Program-made: the position numbers and the translations under genes
NCBI RefSeq assembly: GCF_032854445.1
Contig: NC_088304.1
Coordinates: 28,033,732 to 28,097,731, forward strand
Length of the DNA: 64,000 nucleotides
Origin: Liolophura sinensis
Taxonomy: Eukaryota; Mollusca; Polyplacophora; Chitonida; Chitonidae
Direction: 5' to 3'
Shown here: positions 35,785 through 48,883 of the stretch, piece by piece
Layout: the number at the start of each line of letters is the position of its first letter
Numbering within the stretch: the first letter of the stretch is position 1
The notes under the pieces: generated by a model
Told to the model about the DNA's origin: nothing
Seen by the model: only the letters and a program-made list of their open reading frames with translations
Databases searched by the model: none

Positions 35785-36105
35785 GATAACTTATGTCTGG
35801 TCTCACAGAAGTGGTCAATCAGTTCTGATTATTAGATAACTCACACCTGGTCCCACGGAACTATTGGCACTGCGACGGAAATGAGATAACTTACAACTGG
35901 TCACACAGAGCTATTGGAACTGCGACGGAAACGAGATAACTTACAACTGGTCACACAGTACTATTGGAGCTGCGACGGAAATGAGAGAGCTTACACCTGG
36001 TCACGCAGAACTGTTGGAGCTGCGAAGGAAATGAAATAACTTACACCAGGTCCACACAACTATTGGAACTGGGACGGAAATGAGAGAACTTACAACTGGT
36101 CACAC
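35785..36105. repeat. 50-bp minisatellite, about 6 units
   Basis: Units of GAGATAACTTACAACTGGTC, then ACACAGAGCTATTGGAACTG, then CGACGGAAAC repeat at a 50-bp period with moderate divergence. The shared ACTGGTCRCACAGA core links it to the 40-bp array that follows, suggesting the two arrays have a common origin. Confidence 0.85.
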
Positions 36106-37125
36106 ATAATAGCGAACCAGCACAAGATATACGACTGGTCGCACAGAGACGCTGAACCAGCACAAGCTATTCATCAGGTCGCATAGAAGCGGCCAACGAG
36201 CACAAGATATACATCTGGTCGAGCAGAGGCGGTGAACCAGCACAAGTAAAACATCTGGTCGAACAGAGGCGGTGAACCAGCACAAGTTGTACATCTAGTG
36301 GCACGGAAGCAGTGAACCAGCACAAGCTTTACAACTGGTCGCACAGAAGCGGTGAACCAACACAAGCTATACATTTAGTGGCACGGAAGCAGTGAACCAG
36401 CAAAAGCAATATATCTGGTCGAACTGAATCGGTCAACCAGCATAAGCTCTATAACTGGTCACACAAGAGCGGTGAACCAGTATAAGCTATATATCTGGTC
36501 GCACAGAAGCGGTGAGCCAGAACAAGCTATATATCTGGTCGCACAGAGACGCTGAACCACCACAAGCTATACAACTGGTCGAACAGAAGCGGTGAACGAG
36601 CACCAGATATACAGCTGGTCGCACAGAAGCGGTGAGCCAGAACAAGCTATACATCTGGTCGCACAGAGACGCTGAACCAGCACAAGCTATACAACTGGTC
36701 GCACAGAAGCGGTGAACGAGCACAAGATATACAAGTGGTAGCACAGAAGCAGTGAGCCAGAACAAGCTATACATCTGGTCGCACAGAGACGCTGAACCAG
36801 CACAACCTATACAACTGGTCGCACAGAAGCGATGAACGAGCACAAGATATACAACTGGTCGCACAGAAGCGGTGAGCCAGAACAAGCTATACATCTGGTC
36901 GAACAGAAGCGATGAACCAGAACAAGCTATACATCTGGTCGCACAGAGACGCTGAACCAGCACAACCTATACAACTGGTCGCACAGAAGCGATGAACGAG
37001 CACAAGATATACAACTGGTCGCACAGAAGGGGTGAGCCAGAACAAGCTATTCATCTGGTTGAACAGAAGCGATGAACCAGCACAAGCTATACATCTGGTC
37101 GCACAGAGCAATTGGAGCAGTGATG
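36106..37125. repeat. 40-bp minisatellite with 120-bp higher-order units, about 25 units
   Basis: The basic unit is GAACCAGCACAAGCTATACA, then TCTGGTCGCACAGAGACGCT (or GAAGCGGT). Between 36541 and 37060 three variant units recur together as a 120-bp block (starts at 36541, 36661, 36781 and again 36941). Several minus-strand frames (up to 158 codons) run through the array only because the unit lacks stops; I do not regard them as genes. Confidence 0.95.
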
Positions 37126-37837
37126 AAATTCACATAACTTACATCTGACTCTATGGAAGTGATGAATGAGTTAAGACCATAAGATAACTTGTATCCCGTC
37201 ACACGGAGCTTGTGAATGAAGAACGCTTGTATTATAACTGTCAAATCGAAATTAATTCACGTAAAGAATTCCTTTCTATACCAACAACTGTTTGGATACC
37301 TGAGAAATGTGGGCATAGTCTTGGTTTTGCAGTAAGTTTTTCTTTGTATATGTATGTATGTATGTGGCAATACCCTTATGCGGTGAAAATTGACTTTGTA
37401 TCTATTTTCCTTGAAATGTTGGACATATTATATGCACTGTTATTGAACTTGCTAAAACAGGTAGTTTAAGACGTATCCAATAACGTACACAATTTTAATG
37501 TTCCACCTCACCATGTACGTCTGTCAAGACATATCGTATTTTCGATTGTATCGTCCTGTAACTACAATTGAAACCCAACACGATCGACTCCTCGTGAAGA
37601 TAAAATATTTAGACAGAGGCCTTGATTTAATGAACCTATGAGGCATCTTTAATGAACCTAATGTTCGTAGTGCTGTCCTTAATTATTTTAATATCCAAAC
37701 GCCCCCATTCATATCCTATGAGCATACAAAGCCTATCGCTTCGAAAATTTTCAATTATTCCCAGGCCATGAAGGAGTTCGATTTGGCGACGTATACTTCT
37801 GGCCAAAAACTGTGATTGTGAATCCTCAGTTTCAAGG
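37126..37837. other. No gene seen
   Basis: No supported feature. TATG tetranucleotides occur near 37349-37363. Confidence 0.35.
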
Positions 37838-37995
37838 TCACTGTGAGTTCAAGTCCAGCTCATGCAGGTTCCCTCTCCTGCCGTACTCGGGAGTTCAGCC
37901 CACTTGGTGGGTTTCCTCCCACATTAATGTTGACTGCCTTCGTATAAGTGAAGTATTTTTGAGTACGGCGTAAAAAGCCAATCAAATAAATAAAT
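37838..37995 (+). mobile_element. tRNA-derived SINE, 5'-truncated, plus orientation
   Basis: Box B CTGTGAGTTCAAGTCCAGC (37841-37859), a body with GTGGGTTTCCTCCCACATTA, then GAGTACGGCGTAAAAAGCCA and an ATCAAATAAATAAATA tail. Box A and the first part of the head are missing. The middle differs from the other copies (GGGAGTTCAGCCCACTTG), so it may represent another subfamily. Confidence 0.85.
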
Positions 37996-39924
37996 ACTCT
38001 CTATGCTGTACGTCTATCACACTGTCGTGAAGGGAAAATTGTTATGTACAGAATGCTTCACCTGTGGCACATGGAGTCATGGCGGCCTTTCTTTAACAGG
38101 ATGGTCCCGTGCATCTCTCTTGTGATATTAGTCTTTTAGTCAGTTGATTTATTCTATACATTGGTGTGTTACGTAGCCAAGGGAAGTGCTAAAATGACTA
38201 AGTGCTACTGTATTGTATCTGAAAATATGTTTTTTTGGGTATCAGTCCATTTTAATGTATGTATTAAAGGAGAAGAAAACTTAAAAACACGACACTATAG
38301 GCTGAAAATAGCACATTTTTTCTACCTGGTGGTGCCTGCTGCATATTTTTCCTCGCCATACATGTAAAACCTGAAAACGACAAAGCTGGCATAAATCGCT
38401 GAATCCATCGCGGCCTCGATCTTTAACACCCTGTAATTTATGCCGGAGGTATGTTGCCTCTCAGCCAATGAGAAAACTGCCGGCTTGTTCGTGTAAACTC
38501 GGAACCTACATTCCGGTTTCCCGATTGGCAAGCGAAAAACGAACTGTACTGTTCACTACCTTCTGGGAAGAAGAGTTCTACTAGAAATGCACGAACTGCA
38601 CTTAGGCGGTTTCCGACGGCAATTCTCCTCCTAACACAGATGACTTAAGGACTAATTCTTGGGCAAAATGGAATCGCCCACAGCATATGATGGCGCTGAC
38701 TTTATTTATAATTTATTAACTTGAGGTACATATTGGAATTTTTATGGTATGCACCTGCAAGGAAATACATACTCTTTTCAATGATATTTGATTGATATTT
38801 AAATTTTCTTCTAACATGTTTCACAAATCTGTACGTCAATTGTGGAAAAGTTCGTCTGTGTCTTACTGAGGGTTCAGATGACTAACGATTAATCAATAAA
38901 TTTTTATAACGGCACAAAGTCTCTGGACCCACATACCTATGAAACAGCAACATAAGTTTGTGATTGTGATTAATATTTGATATGCATGTAGTTAAATGTT
39001 ACAATATAGCTATCTCGCTGGACAGCTAAAAATGTAAATCTATGGTTTTAAGTTGATTTACAGTCATTATTGTTTGGAGTCATTTTCAGAACCCTTCTAG
39101 CAGTATACTGTTTAATCGGGATATAATCCTTGTAAATAGGACCTTTAACTAGTCGTTTAGGGAATTGTCAGAACACAATAAAACACTTATACCATATAGA
39201 GTGAAACCATAGCAGCGTGAAACCAACGATGACCTTCCTGATAATTAGCAGTGCACACACAAATAGTGCATGACCTTTATACAATGGATGTCAAAAGCCA
39301 TCATTTTAGCAAAACATGAAATGTAGCGTTAAAGGGGTGCCAGAATGTCAAGGACACTCTCATTCAAAGCTGTAATTAGCGTTTCTGAAGCTGTGAACTA
39401 CATTATTCAGCAAAACTGAATAAATTGCCGCATAAACAATTGTGAGCCTTGCGCACGTTTGGCTTATTATAGAACGATTTGAATCTAACATGACAGGAAA
39501 TGTTTGAGTTTGTGTTCAGAATGACTGAATGATACGTTTTAAGCGCCACATTGGCAGTATCGTGGTTAGAACATGTTAGGGATGAGATATGATCTTCCAC
39601 ATTGGAATTATAACGTTCAAAACCAAAACTAAAAAGAAACCTAAACACATTTAACATTAAGTAAAACACAAAAATCTTAAAATTCAATAACAAGATTACA
39701 CCCTTCAGCTGACAAACACACCAAACTCAGCATTATTTTGTAGAGTGTTAACGAGGATACTACACTGCAAATATTAACAACGCACGGCATTGCATGTTTA
39801 TAAAACAGATGCATTAATCTGCAAACGCCTTGCAGTTTTTATTTGAAGGCAGACATCTTATACATGAACGCGTTAGATCTGTACGGTGGGATATACATGT
39901 ATAAACGTTAATATAATCAAAGAC
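37996..39924. other. No gene seen
   Basis: Unassigned, AT-rich. The small open frames show no recognisable domain. Confidence 0.35.
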
Positions 39925-40350
39925 GCACAGAATAAAGAGCAAGACCAGAGCATCGACGACAGTGTGATAGACGTACAACATAGAGAGTAAGATCAAAGCA
40001 TCGACTGTAGTTTAATAGACGTACAGCATAAAGGGTAAGACCAGAGCATCGACGACGATGTGATAGACATACAACATAGACAGTAAAACCAAAGCAGCGA
40101 CGACAGTGTGATAGACACAACATAGAGAGTAAGACCAGAGTATAGACGACAGTGTGATAGACATAAAACATAGAGAGTAAGACTAATGCAGCAACGACAG
40201 TGTGATAGATGTACAGCATAGCGAGTAAGACCAGAGTATAGACGACACTGTGATAGACGTACAGCATAGAAAGTAAGACCAGAGGATGGACGATAGTGTG
40301 GTAGACAAAGAGCATAAAGAGTAAGACCAGAACAGCAACGACAGCGTAAT
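39925..40350. repeat. 48-bp minisatellite, about 9 units
   Basis: GTAAGACCAGAGCATCGACG, then ACAGTGTGATAGACGTACAA, then CATAGAGA repeats at a 48-bp period (starts of GACCAGAG or GATCAAAG at 39943, 39991 and 40039). The minus strand stays open as a hydrophobic 16-residue repeat (MLYVYHTVVDALVLLS type), since 48 is a multiple of three. One unit has lost bases near 40118. I see no gene context. Confidence 0.92.
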
Positions 40351-41660
40351 AGCAGGCAAATGATCACACCTAACCTCTTGTCAATTGATGTTAGTCAGGG
40401 TGTTATTCTAACAGTTTATGTAAATGCATTAAGCATAGGCTGGCCTTTTCGTTGTAACATGTACAGGTATATGTCTATTAGTTTTCGCTGCGTAGGTAAT
40501 GTGTTTTCACTGTGCTGTCCACAGGTTTTTGACTTCTTCACCGTTCTCCTTGTCAACCACATTAGGAAGTATTCCTAAGTTTTCACACACTAAACTTGTC
40601 GTTCTTACCTAATGCATTGTTACATAATTATTTTTGGGCCCAGTACTAGACAGAAGACTTACGACTGTTCTGAACAACCGGCTCCACATGGATTGCTTGG
40701 CACATCTGTTGGATTTTGTCTTACTCCCTTTAACTGACAACTTAGCTTTGCCAATATCGGAGTGGCTATTGTTTTGTGCCGTTTACGTTTAAGTAGAACG
40801 AACCGGTAGATGGGTGGAAACCAAATAGACACCATTTCACCTCTCCAAGCCTTTGAGAAATCTCTAAAAACGACCATGTTACTCATGCCTGTGTTGTCTT
40901 AGATGCCAAGCGCGCCTTCTCAATTTACATTATCCTCCATGAAGGGTTGTGTCACAAAAAAGTTCAGAAATTACGCTAACTTCACACAAGCGATTTTTGA
41001 TCCACGGCTATGTGTGGATGGGGACGCGTATCTCTTCTAATGATGCAACGAGACACTTCAGATGTCATGTCACACGACTTGTTCAACCTCACGGGAAAAC
41101 AGACTGATAGAGAAGTGTGTATGCAAAGTGGGAGGTCACACATAGTATCGTAAAGACTTCAAAACCACCACTATGGATGCATCTCCAATGCCAACGGGGA
41201 GCCCCTGTATGGCAACAAAAAACAGCCCTTTTCAACTTTCAAACTGACAGGTAACAATCAATTTAGAGGAAATTTTCTTGGATTTTAAATCTAAACCCAT
41301 TTTTTAATTTTGTTTAAGCCACACCATGCGCTTGCGTGACTTCTATGCTCTTAAGTCATTCATGCGCAATGGGTGAATCTTGAAAATCTTAACATTCTTC
41401 AACCTTTCTGGATTTGGACACAAGGGGTGTCGACGTGGTGATAATACATATAAATAAATTGTGTTCAGAAAAATATATTTAACAAAATATATTAAATTGG
41501 TTAGAAAGACTGGAAAGACCTTTTTAAAAAAAGGGATTCATGGACTTGAAATACGTATATAATAACAAGCACAACATCATTTCCACTGCCAAACGATAGC
41601 TACAAAAGACAAAAACACGAGATGCTGATGTAAGCAACACTAAAGAAAGGTAAAATCATC
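40351..41660. other. No gene seen
   Basis: No supported gene or repeat family. Confidence 0.35.
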
Positions 41661-41896
41661 ATTTATTTATTTATTTGATTGGTGTTACACGACGGTGGTC
41701 ATCATTATGGTGGGTGGAGACCGGGCAGAGCCCGGGGAAACCCACGACCATCCGCAGGTTACTGCCAGACCTCCCACATACGGCCGGAGAGGAAGCCAGC
41801 ATGAGTTGGACTTGAACTCACAGCGACCGCATTGGTGAGAGACTCCTGGGTCATTACGCTGCTCTAGCGCTCTAATCAACTGAGCCACGGAGGCCC
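41661..41896 (-). mobile_element. tRNA-derived SINE, nearly full length
   Basis: Minus orientation. The head at the right end has box A GTGGCTCAGTTGATTAGAGC and box B GTGAGTTCAAGTCCAAC. The body has CCGGGCAGAGCCCGGGG. The (ATTT)n tail is at 41661. About 30 bases of the tail-proximal body (TTACGCCGTACTCAAGAATA and neighbours) are deleted. A TSD is not clear. Confidence 0.9.
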
Positions 41897-42179
41897 CAAG
41901 ATCACATTCTTTGACAGGGGTCAGTTTTAAGCTTGTGTTGCCATCCAGTGATTTTACAGTTAGTTCACGGGCTTACATTCCTGAAGTGGGGATCGTTCCA
42001 ACGAAGACAGTGAATCGGTAGACCTTTCACATTCCAAGTTCATTTGGTTAAAGAGTTCCGTTCTGGCCAACGATGCGTTTTCTGGTCGTCTAGAACGGCA
42101 TATATTTCGATCGCCTTCGCATGTTGATTTTCGGGGTTAGATGTTCACCAGTATGGTTTTGGCACATGATTTGCTGTAA

Positions 42180-45100
42180 AATCCCTCGCCACAGATTGGG
42201 TGCTTGCTGTTGTTAACGTGACCGAAGTCTCTTTCTCCATACCTATCCCACTTCCCTCACCTACAGGATATTTGCATGCTCATTCCACCGTTGGACTGTG
42301 ATGCAGATATTCTACTCCTGATAGGACTTGTCCTCATGTAAGCTCACCACGTTTTGGACAAGAGAACGGGACCCAGAAACACCCCATTGGCATAGAAACT
42401 TGCCCTAGGCTGGGAAATAGTTGGACAAGCATGTTTGGGAGGAGTCCAAAATCCCGTCCGAATCTACGCCACAAAAACTCATGTACTCATTAATGGACGC
42501 CCTTCATTCTTCAAACCATGCCCAAACAAACTGAATCTCAAGGAGAATCTAACGGATCCTACTTTTGCCCAAACCTGTTTTCACCAGATAGAATTAGGTG
42601 GCACAGTGTTTCAAACATCAACAGAAGGCGACCAACTAGGTATGGCAATGGACCTTGCGCAACAACAGAAGCCAAGCCATAAAGAGAGCCTACAGTTTAA
42701 GGATAAGTCTACAAAGAAATCCAGAAAAAAAGAGCACTTTGTCACTTTCATGCAGCGGATGCTAGACAAAGGTCATGCTGAACGTACCCCACCTCTACAA
42801 CCAGATGAAGAATGTTGGTATCTGCCAATTTTCGGTCTATACCACCCAAAAAAAGAATGACCAAATCAGAGTCGTCTTCCATTCATCAGCTCACTTTCAA
42901 GGAGTTTCCTTGAACAACGTGTTTCTTACGGGGCCTGACTTGACTAACAGCCTTTTGGGTATTCTTCTGCGATTTCGTAGGGAACCGGTAGCAATTATCG
43001 CCGACATAGAACAAATGTTCTATTGTTTCTACGCCAAAGAAGATCATAGAAGCTTTCTTCGTTTCCTATGGCACAACAACAACGACCCCTCTGAACCTCT
43101 GATAGAATACCGAATGGGTTTGCACGTGTTTCGGAACAGCCCATCGCCAGCTATCGCGACATGCAGACTTTGGAATACAGCTCAGCTGGGAAAGGACATG
43201 TTTGTTGTGGACAACAAGGAATTCGTGGATAGAGACTTTTACGTCGATGACGGTGTTACTTGCCTACGACCGAATAAGCTGTCGACTTGCTAGAGAGAAG
43301 CAGACAATCTCTCCTGACCAATGGTAATCTGCGTCTGCACAAGATAGCGCCGAAAGACATTTGTATCATGAACTCTTTCCCTGCCAGTGATTTGGCGAAG
43401 GATTTAAGAGACTTTGAATTAGGCACAGACAACCTTCCCATGCAAGGGAATTTAGGACTATGGTGGAACTTGGACGAAGGCACGGTTACATGCAAGGTAT
43501 GCTCACAGGACAAGCCCTATACAAGAAGAGGTGTCTTATAGACAGTTAACAGCGGGATACCAATTTCCATCAAAGTTAACCTGCTGCTCAGAGACTAAGT
43601 AGCACCACTAAACGCTCACTCCATCCCACGTCTGGAACTTTGTCCGGCAGTTCTGTCAGTGGAAATTTCCGAGACCATCTGCAAACATTTGGACATTCAA
43701 AGCGATGCGGTTAGGTTTTGTACTGACAGTAAGGTTGTCCTTGGATATATACACAGTCAAACCCGCACGTTCAATTTGTATCTTGCCAACAGGGTGAGCA
43801 CAATTAGAATAGCTTCAGTTTCGGATCAATGGTCAATCATTCCATCGGGATTGAATCCAGCGGATCAGGCGACTTGACCTTTCAATAGCACAGCTCTCGA
43901 CGACAGCACGTAGATCAAGGGTACACTCAAGATTGCAGATCTGCAACATCCAACAACGGAATCATTTCCTCTTGTTCACCCGAATAGCGACAACAGTAAT
44001 AAGCCAATCACAACTCAGTCCTCGATGATACCACCTGGTGCAATCCTAGAGTCAACTCGTTTTGAAAGATTGTCGTGGAAACGTCTCGTTAGTGCAGTCG
44101 CGAACCTAAAACCCATTTGTCGGAGCTTCCATGATATATTGTGTACGGTTTGGCACATCTCCGCAGGCTGCAGAGTGGTAGACTTGAAACAGGGAACTGA
44201 ACTCCACATTATCAGAACTGTTCAACAGGAAATCTACCTGAAAGAATTCGAGTCGATCAGTAAAAGAAAATCACTACCGAAGGACAGTTCACTCCTGACC
44301 TTAAATCCATTTGTGGATAAGGACGGACTATTCAGAGTAGGCGGTCAACTTGGCACGGTCGAAATGGACAACTGGACCAAACATCCTACCATCATACCAG
44401 GCGGTCATCATATAGCCAGGTTGCTAGTCCAGCATGACCACGAGGACGTGCGCCATCAAGGCCGCAATTTCACTGGAGGAGCTATAAGGGCAGCTGGACT
44501 ATGGATAAAAGGTGCCAAACGTCTCATTTCTTGGATTTTAGACCAGTGGGTTAAACATCGCTATCTATGAGGTTGTATGGAAGTTCCGATTATTGCAGAT
44601 CTTCCCTCAAGTCAGCACCACCCTTCAGCTTCGTTGGAGTTGATGCATTCAACCCATGGAATGTTGTCGCCCGAAAGACAAGAGGTGGCCAAGCAGACTC
44701 AAAACGGTGGGCCGTCTTGTTCACATCCATTCGTGGTAATATGGCGGAATTCAGATCAGTGGGACAAATTTTGTAGGTGCAACCGACGGTTTGAAAATCG
44801 ACGCGATGAATGTAGAGTCTAAACCTACAAGGAAATTCCTAAACAACTCAACTCACCACACTCCTCCCACATGGGTGTAGTCTGGGAACGTTTGATAGGC
44901 GTTACACGATGGATTTTGAACTCCATGCTTTCGAAAGCGTCGGCGAAGATCCTCACCTATGAAGTACTAGCCATTTTCATGGCTGAAGTGGCAGCAATTA
45001 TAAACGCTCGCCCAATCTTCCCTGCTTCAACTGATGCAGAATTCCCGGAAATCCTATCTCTCTCAACACTGCTCACCCAGAAAACCAGTCACAAGGCAGA

Positions 45101-45450
45101 ACCACTGGGAGTTTGGGACACCAAGGACCTGTAGAAAGCCCAACAGAAAAGGGTCCAAGCCTTGGCAGACACGTTCTGGAAGAGATGGTATGTGGAATTT
45201 TTAACTACTTTGCAACAACGACGCAAATGGCAGACGGAACATACAGCAAGGAGATGTCATACTACAGAAAGAGAAAGAGGTTCATCGCAACCAATGGCCA
45301 ATGGTGACTGTTGCCCGTGCATTTCCTGGAACAGACGGTAAAATAAGAAAGGCTGAAATTCGTGTTATGAAAGACGACATATCGTCTTTGTATACCCGAC
45401 CAATAACAGAGATGGTTCTCCTGTTGCAATCGTGAACAGTGGATGACTTC
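42180..45450 (+). pseudogene. Decayed BEL/Pao retrotransposon pol
   Basis: Domain order is that of BEL/Pao. Remnants of the protease linker (AHHVLDKRTGPRNTP) lie at 42300-42390. Reverse transcriptase covers 42720-43290 with FVTFMQRMLDKGHAERTP, YLPIFGLYHPKK, a shift, IRVVFHSSAHFQGVSLNNVF, GPDLTNSLLGILLRFRRE, IIADIEQMFYCF, then FYVDDG with the catalytic YVDD pair retained at about 43240. RNase H-like sequence (FCTDSKVVLGYIHSQTRTFN) lies near 43710-43780. Integrase covers 44160-45140 with HHIARLLVQHDHEDVRHQG (zinc-binding part), a core aspartate in FVGVDAFNPW and GVVWERLIGVTR...ILTYEVLAIFMAEV. A closing TRPITEMVLLLQS is near 45390. At least six frameshifts and stops interrupt it. It is a dead copy. 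Confidence 0.87.
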
Positions 45451-45512
45451 TGGTCATGTGATCTAGTAAATTCCAGGATTTTTGTGATTGGATGGATCTG
45501 CAGAAAAACCTG

Positions 45513-46212
45513 TGTTAAAATGATACCCCGTGGGTATCAGACGGAGAGTGTACTGTTCCCCAGCCAAACGCTGTGATTTAATGTGACTTTAAATTACAAT
45601 GTCCGTGTTCAGTTTTTATATTGCGTTTACTGTAATCTAACTGGAGCATAGGTTTGGAATTTTGTGCGACGTTTGATCAACCACGTTTCTGACAGCCAGC
45701 GCTGTTTCCTTCAGATTGACTGTTTTGCTGGACCTGCGGCTTCCCACAGTGTAAGACTTTTGTTTTATCTGACTCTCGTTTAATAATATACCAGTGAATT
45801 GATGATGCAAAGGGTGCTACACATGTGTAATTGACACAATCTTGCCGTGCTTCGAGATACTTTCATTTGGCGTGAGCGCTCTTAGAAATGCACGATACAG
45901 CAAAGCACGTGCGATTTTTCTTTAGTTATTCTTACTATTGTAAGTGCGTGGTATATTTGACTCACACTGTAAGACATAAGATAACATTTAATAGTTAGCA
46001 TTATACTTGTCCTTCCAGGAAATAGCGGTTTATTATGGAACTACTTGTTATTGCCCATTATGATGACGCGTCACTCATTTAGCGCTGTTTAGACCGTAGT
46101 AACCTCTGCCGTCTGTCGCGTAAAAATACTAATTTGTTCCTTTTGTAACCTACATGAATTGTGGAAAGTAGTCCGTTTCTATCAACCGGAATAAAACTCA
46201 CTTTACTTATCA
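45513..46212 (+). repeat. Possible 3' LTR of the BEL/Pao relic
   Basis: Downstream of the pol end, TGTTAAAATGATACCCCG could be a TG-start LTR. AATAAA occurs near 46190 and a CA lies at 46211-46212. No 5' LTR partner was found upstream of 42180, so the boundaries are unproven. Confidence 0.3.
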
Positions 46213-46983
46213 GGCCCTTCAGGAGACGAATGTTTGTTTACATTCCCCGGCTCTGCCCAGCTGAATTTCTAACTGTTACTGAACTGGAATAAGCAGTAAA
46301 CGATCTACCTCACCATCAGACTAACGTAATTAGAGCCAATGTATTTCTTATGTGTTTTATTCCCTTGTATGTTGTAGACTTTTACCCAACCCACCTATAT
46401 ACATGTATAGCTGTGTATTTGGAGCGCTGGATTATTAACAGCAATGAATACAGCATGATTGCCCAGGTGCCGTGTCTTCCATTCGTGAGAATTTAAGGGT
46501 TATGTGGATTGCTAACTCCGACATGCCCTGGAAAGGCATGACATGTACTATCTCGAGAGCCTGCGGTTTCCTTTGTTTCAAGCGAATGTGGGTAAATATC
46601 TTACACAGTCTTTGTTATGTATGGATTGTTGAAAGCTAACAGACCACCAATAAATCGTTTAGTGCATGAGAAAGATCGCGTGTGGTGATGATTACTCCTT
46701 AATAGTTTGTACATATGGTCGTATTCATATGAGAACAGATATAGGCCGACCACAAGGTTGAGACGATTTGTTCACTGTTGATATTCGGTTTTCTCGAATT
46801 TTACATAGATGTTAATAATGAGAAATTCAAACAATTCAATGAGTATGGAAACATCCCATGAATGGTAACCCTTGCATGTCGCTTAACTGAAGAAGGCTTT
46901 GTTGCCTCTAACATTAATCTATAGCGGTGACCGGTTTTATCAAACACCGCAACAATTAATTATGAAATTCTATCCATTAAATC
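46213..46983. other. No gene seen
   Basis: Unassigned DNA between the BEL/Pao relic and candidate exons. Confidence 0.35.
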
Positions 46984-47860
46984 TATGTGAGGAATCGTAG
47001 AATAGAAAGTGGAGAACTTCCGAATAGATATTTCCATATAAGTATAAGACAGAACGGCACTGTATTAAAGAGCAGAACTTGTGCAGACGGAGGGTGGGGT
47101 GAGAAACCTGCTTCTGGCAGGAAGACAATCTTTGTAAGAGGCCGTGCTATTGATTTCACGCGTTCTGAGAGGAAGACACAACTTTCATCATGTGTGCAAA
47201 ACCCAAGACCTATCAAAACCGCCAAAGAGCCCAAATTTGTAAAACAGTAGACGCCCATGTATGTACACAGCTATATGAAGACTTAAATAAGTCAGGTGTA
47301 AAATCAGACTTTCTTTCCATCATCCCAGGATAATGTAAAAGCTATATTCCCTGAAGTGTTCTGTTCAGTGCGAATCTACCTCATGCCTAGTTGTACAGCT
47401 CAGAATATTTATACCTCCTTTTTAGGTTCTGTGGCGAAAGAGTGAAGAGGCCTTTAATCAACTATCTATTGATGAAAAACAGGTAAAAATAAAGAAATAC
47501 ATGAACATCATTTACAAGTTTATACATATTAATGAACTGTATACTGGTAAGGAATATTTGAGTGTGTGTAACATATTAAGTGTAGTTTTAAAATCCAAAT
47601 TATAAAAAAAAAATTTGGTTCTTTTTGGGGCACCAGTGCCAATCAAATTCAGTTTTGCGTCAAACAAAATCAATAGGGCTGTGAATAAGCAGGTGAACTG
47701 AATGAATATAGACTTTTTCCTCAGTGAAATAAAAATGCATTGATTTTTTTTCAGGTAGCATACATTGAAGCAGCCACTAGGAAACCAAGAACCGTCCAAA
47801 TTAACACTGAGCTTTCACGTGCGAGGGGGTCGATTGACGGCGTCACGCTGCAAGGTTGCT
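46984..47860 (+). CDS. Candidate exons of an unidentified gene (5' part)
   Basis: Three stretches look coding by eye. An 87-codon frame at 46987-47250 contains GWGEKPASGRKTIFVRGRAI. A short exon at about 47427-47481 is bounded by CCTCCTTTTTAG and CAG|GTAAAA and reads VLWRKSEEAFNQLSIDEKQ. A stretch from 47756, after TTTTTTTTCAG, reads VAYIEAATRKPRTVQINTEL, then SRARGSIDGVTLQG. The last two join in the same phase. I do not recognise the family. Just 3' of the last frame a different frame (SPIKQTCYPEAYK) also looks coding, so a frameshift or another splice is possible. Confidence 0.3.
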
Positions 47861-48883
47861 GTGACGACTGATCCTGTAAATCCTTCTCTGTCTCCCATCA
47901 AACAAACGTGCTACCCTGAGGCCTACAAGTCTTCTTCGGCCGGTACAGAGTATGTTTGTTTCAGTTATAATTTATTTCCCAACGACTTCTTTTGGAAGCT
48001 TTATTAATATTCACTCTTAAATCATTTCATTTTATATGCAACATTTCTGTCCTTGCTTTTCAGTAGTATATTTCCAGTGAGTTTGGATGTGAGATGTTCC
48101 TTTACAAGGACTGGCACAAATTCCCACGTGGAGGTGTTGGCTTCACGCATGTGTTATTTGTATTGTCTGGAATGTGTTGTGGTTACCTCCCATTTCTAAG
48201 AGAAATATTGAATGTGACATACACACAAATATATACAGTAAATGTTTCAATTATTCAAGCAGTTTTGATCAGTCTTGCTTGAAATTCTGACTAAATGCAC
48301 AACTTTCATCATATTATACAGTCAGTATATAGTCTTCAAAAATCAATTAACTGAAAGATTTAGAAGCTAACTTTTGGTGATATAAGTGATTGAATTACTG
48401 GAACAATTGCCCTAGTGATGTGATCTCAAAGTTATAGGTATAGACTTACTGCTCCATTTTAATTCCCCTTAAGTTGAACAAACACATTAACACTAATGTT
48501 TAACTAGTAATAGTGTCACTTCTTGTTGAAGCTTATCTTATGAAGCATATGTTTATGCACAAACCATCTTTTGTATCATGACTGTTCTCTTACAGTACAT
48601 GCCAGTTATATTGTTTTGTATTCTGAGTCTCTATATGACTGTGTGTGTACCAATTCCCTTTGGAGGGTGCCGGGCTGCACATCCACCCTGTGTAACCTTT
48701 ACCTGAAGGCTTCAGCCGATGGGCTGGTCAGCTTGTAAAATATATGGATTACGTGTCACTTCAATCTTGTATATTCTATCTGTAAAGGTATTGTCATAAC
48801 GTTCGGTGCATGCCTCTCCATATTCGTAAAGTATACAAACGATCGGTGCGTTGTTGGTTGTATGTTCGACAGGACCCAGGTAG

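Noticed and set aside
36174-37111. Minus-strand frames of up to 158 codons
   Set aside because: The 40-bp unit lacks stops in these readings; the frame follows repeat structure, not gene structure.
36106-37125. CRISPR-like array
   Set aside because: Units are contiguous without unique spacers, and the window is eukaryotic.
42435-45134. Separate genes for each open frame in this stretch
   Set aside because: All align in order as parts of one decayed BEL/Pao pol, split by frameshifts.
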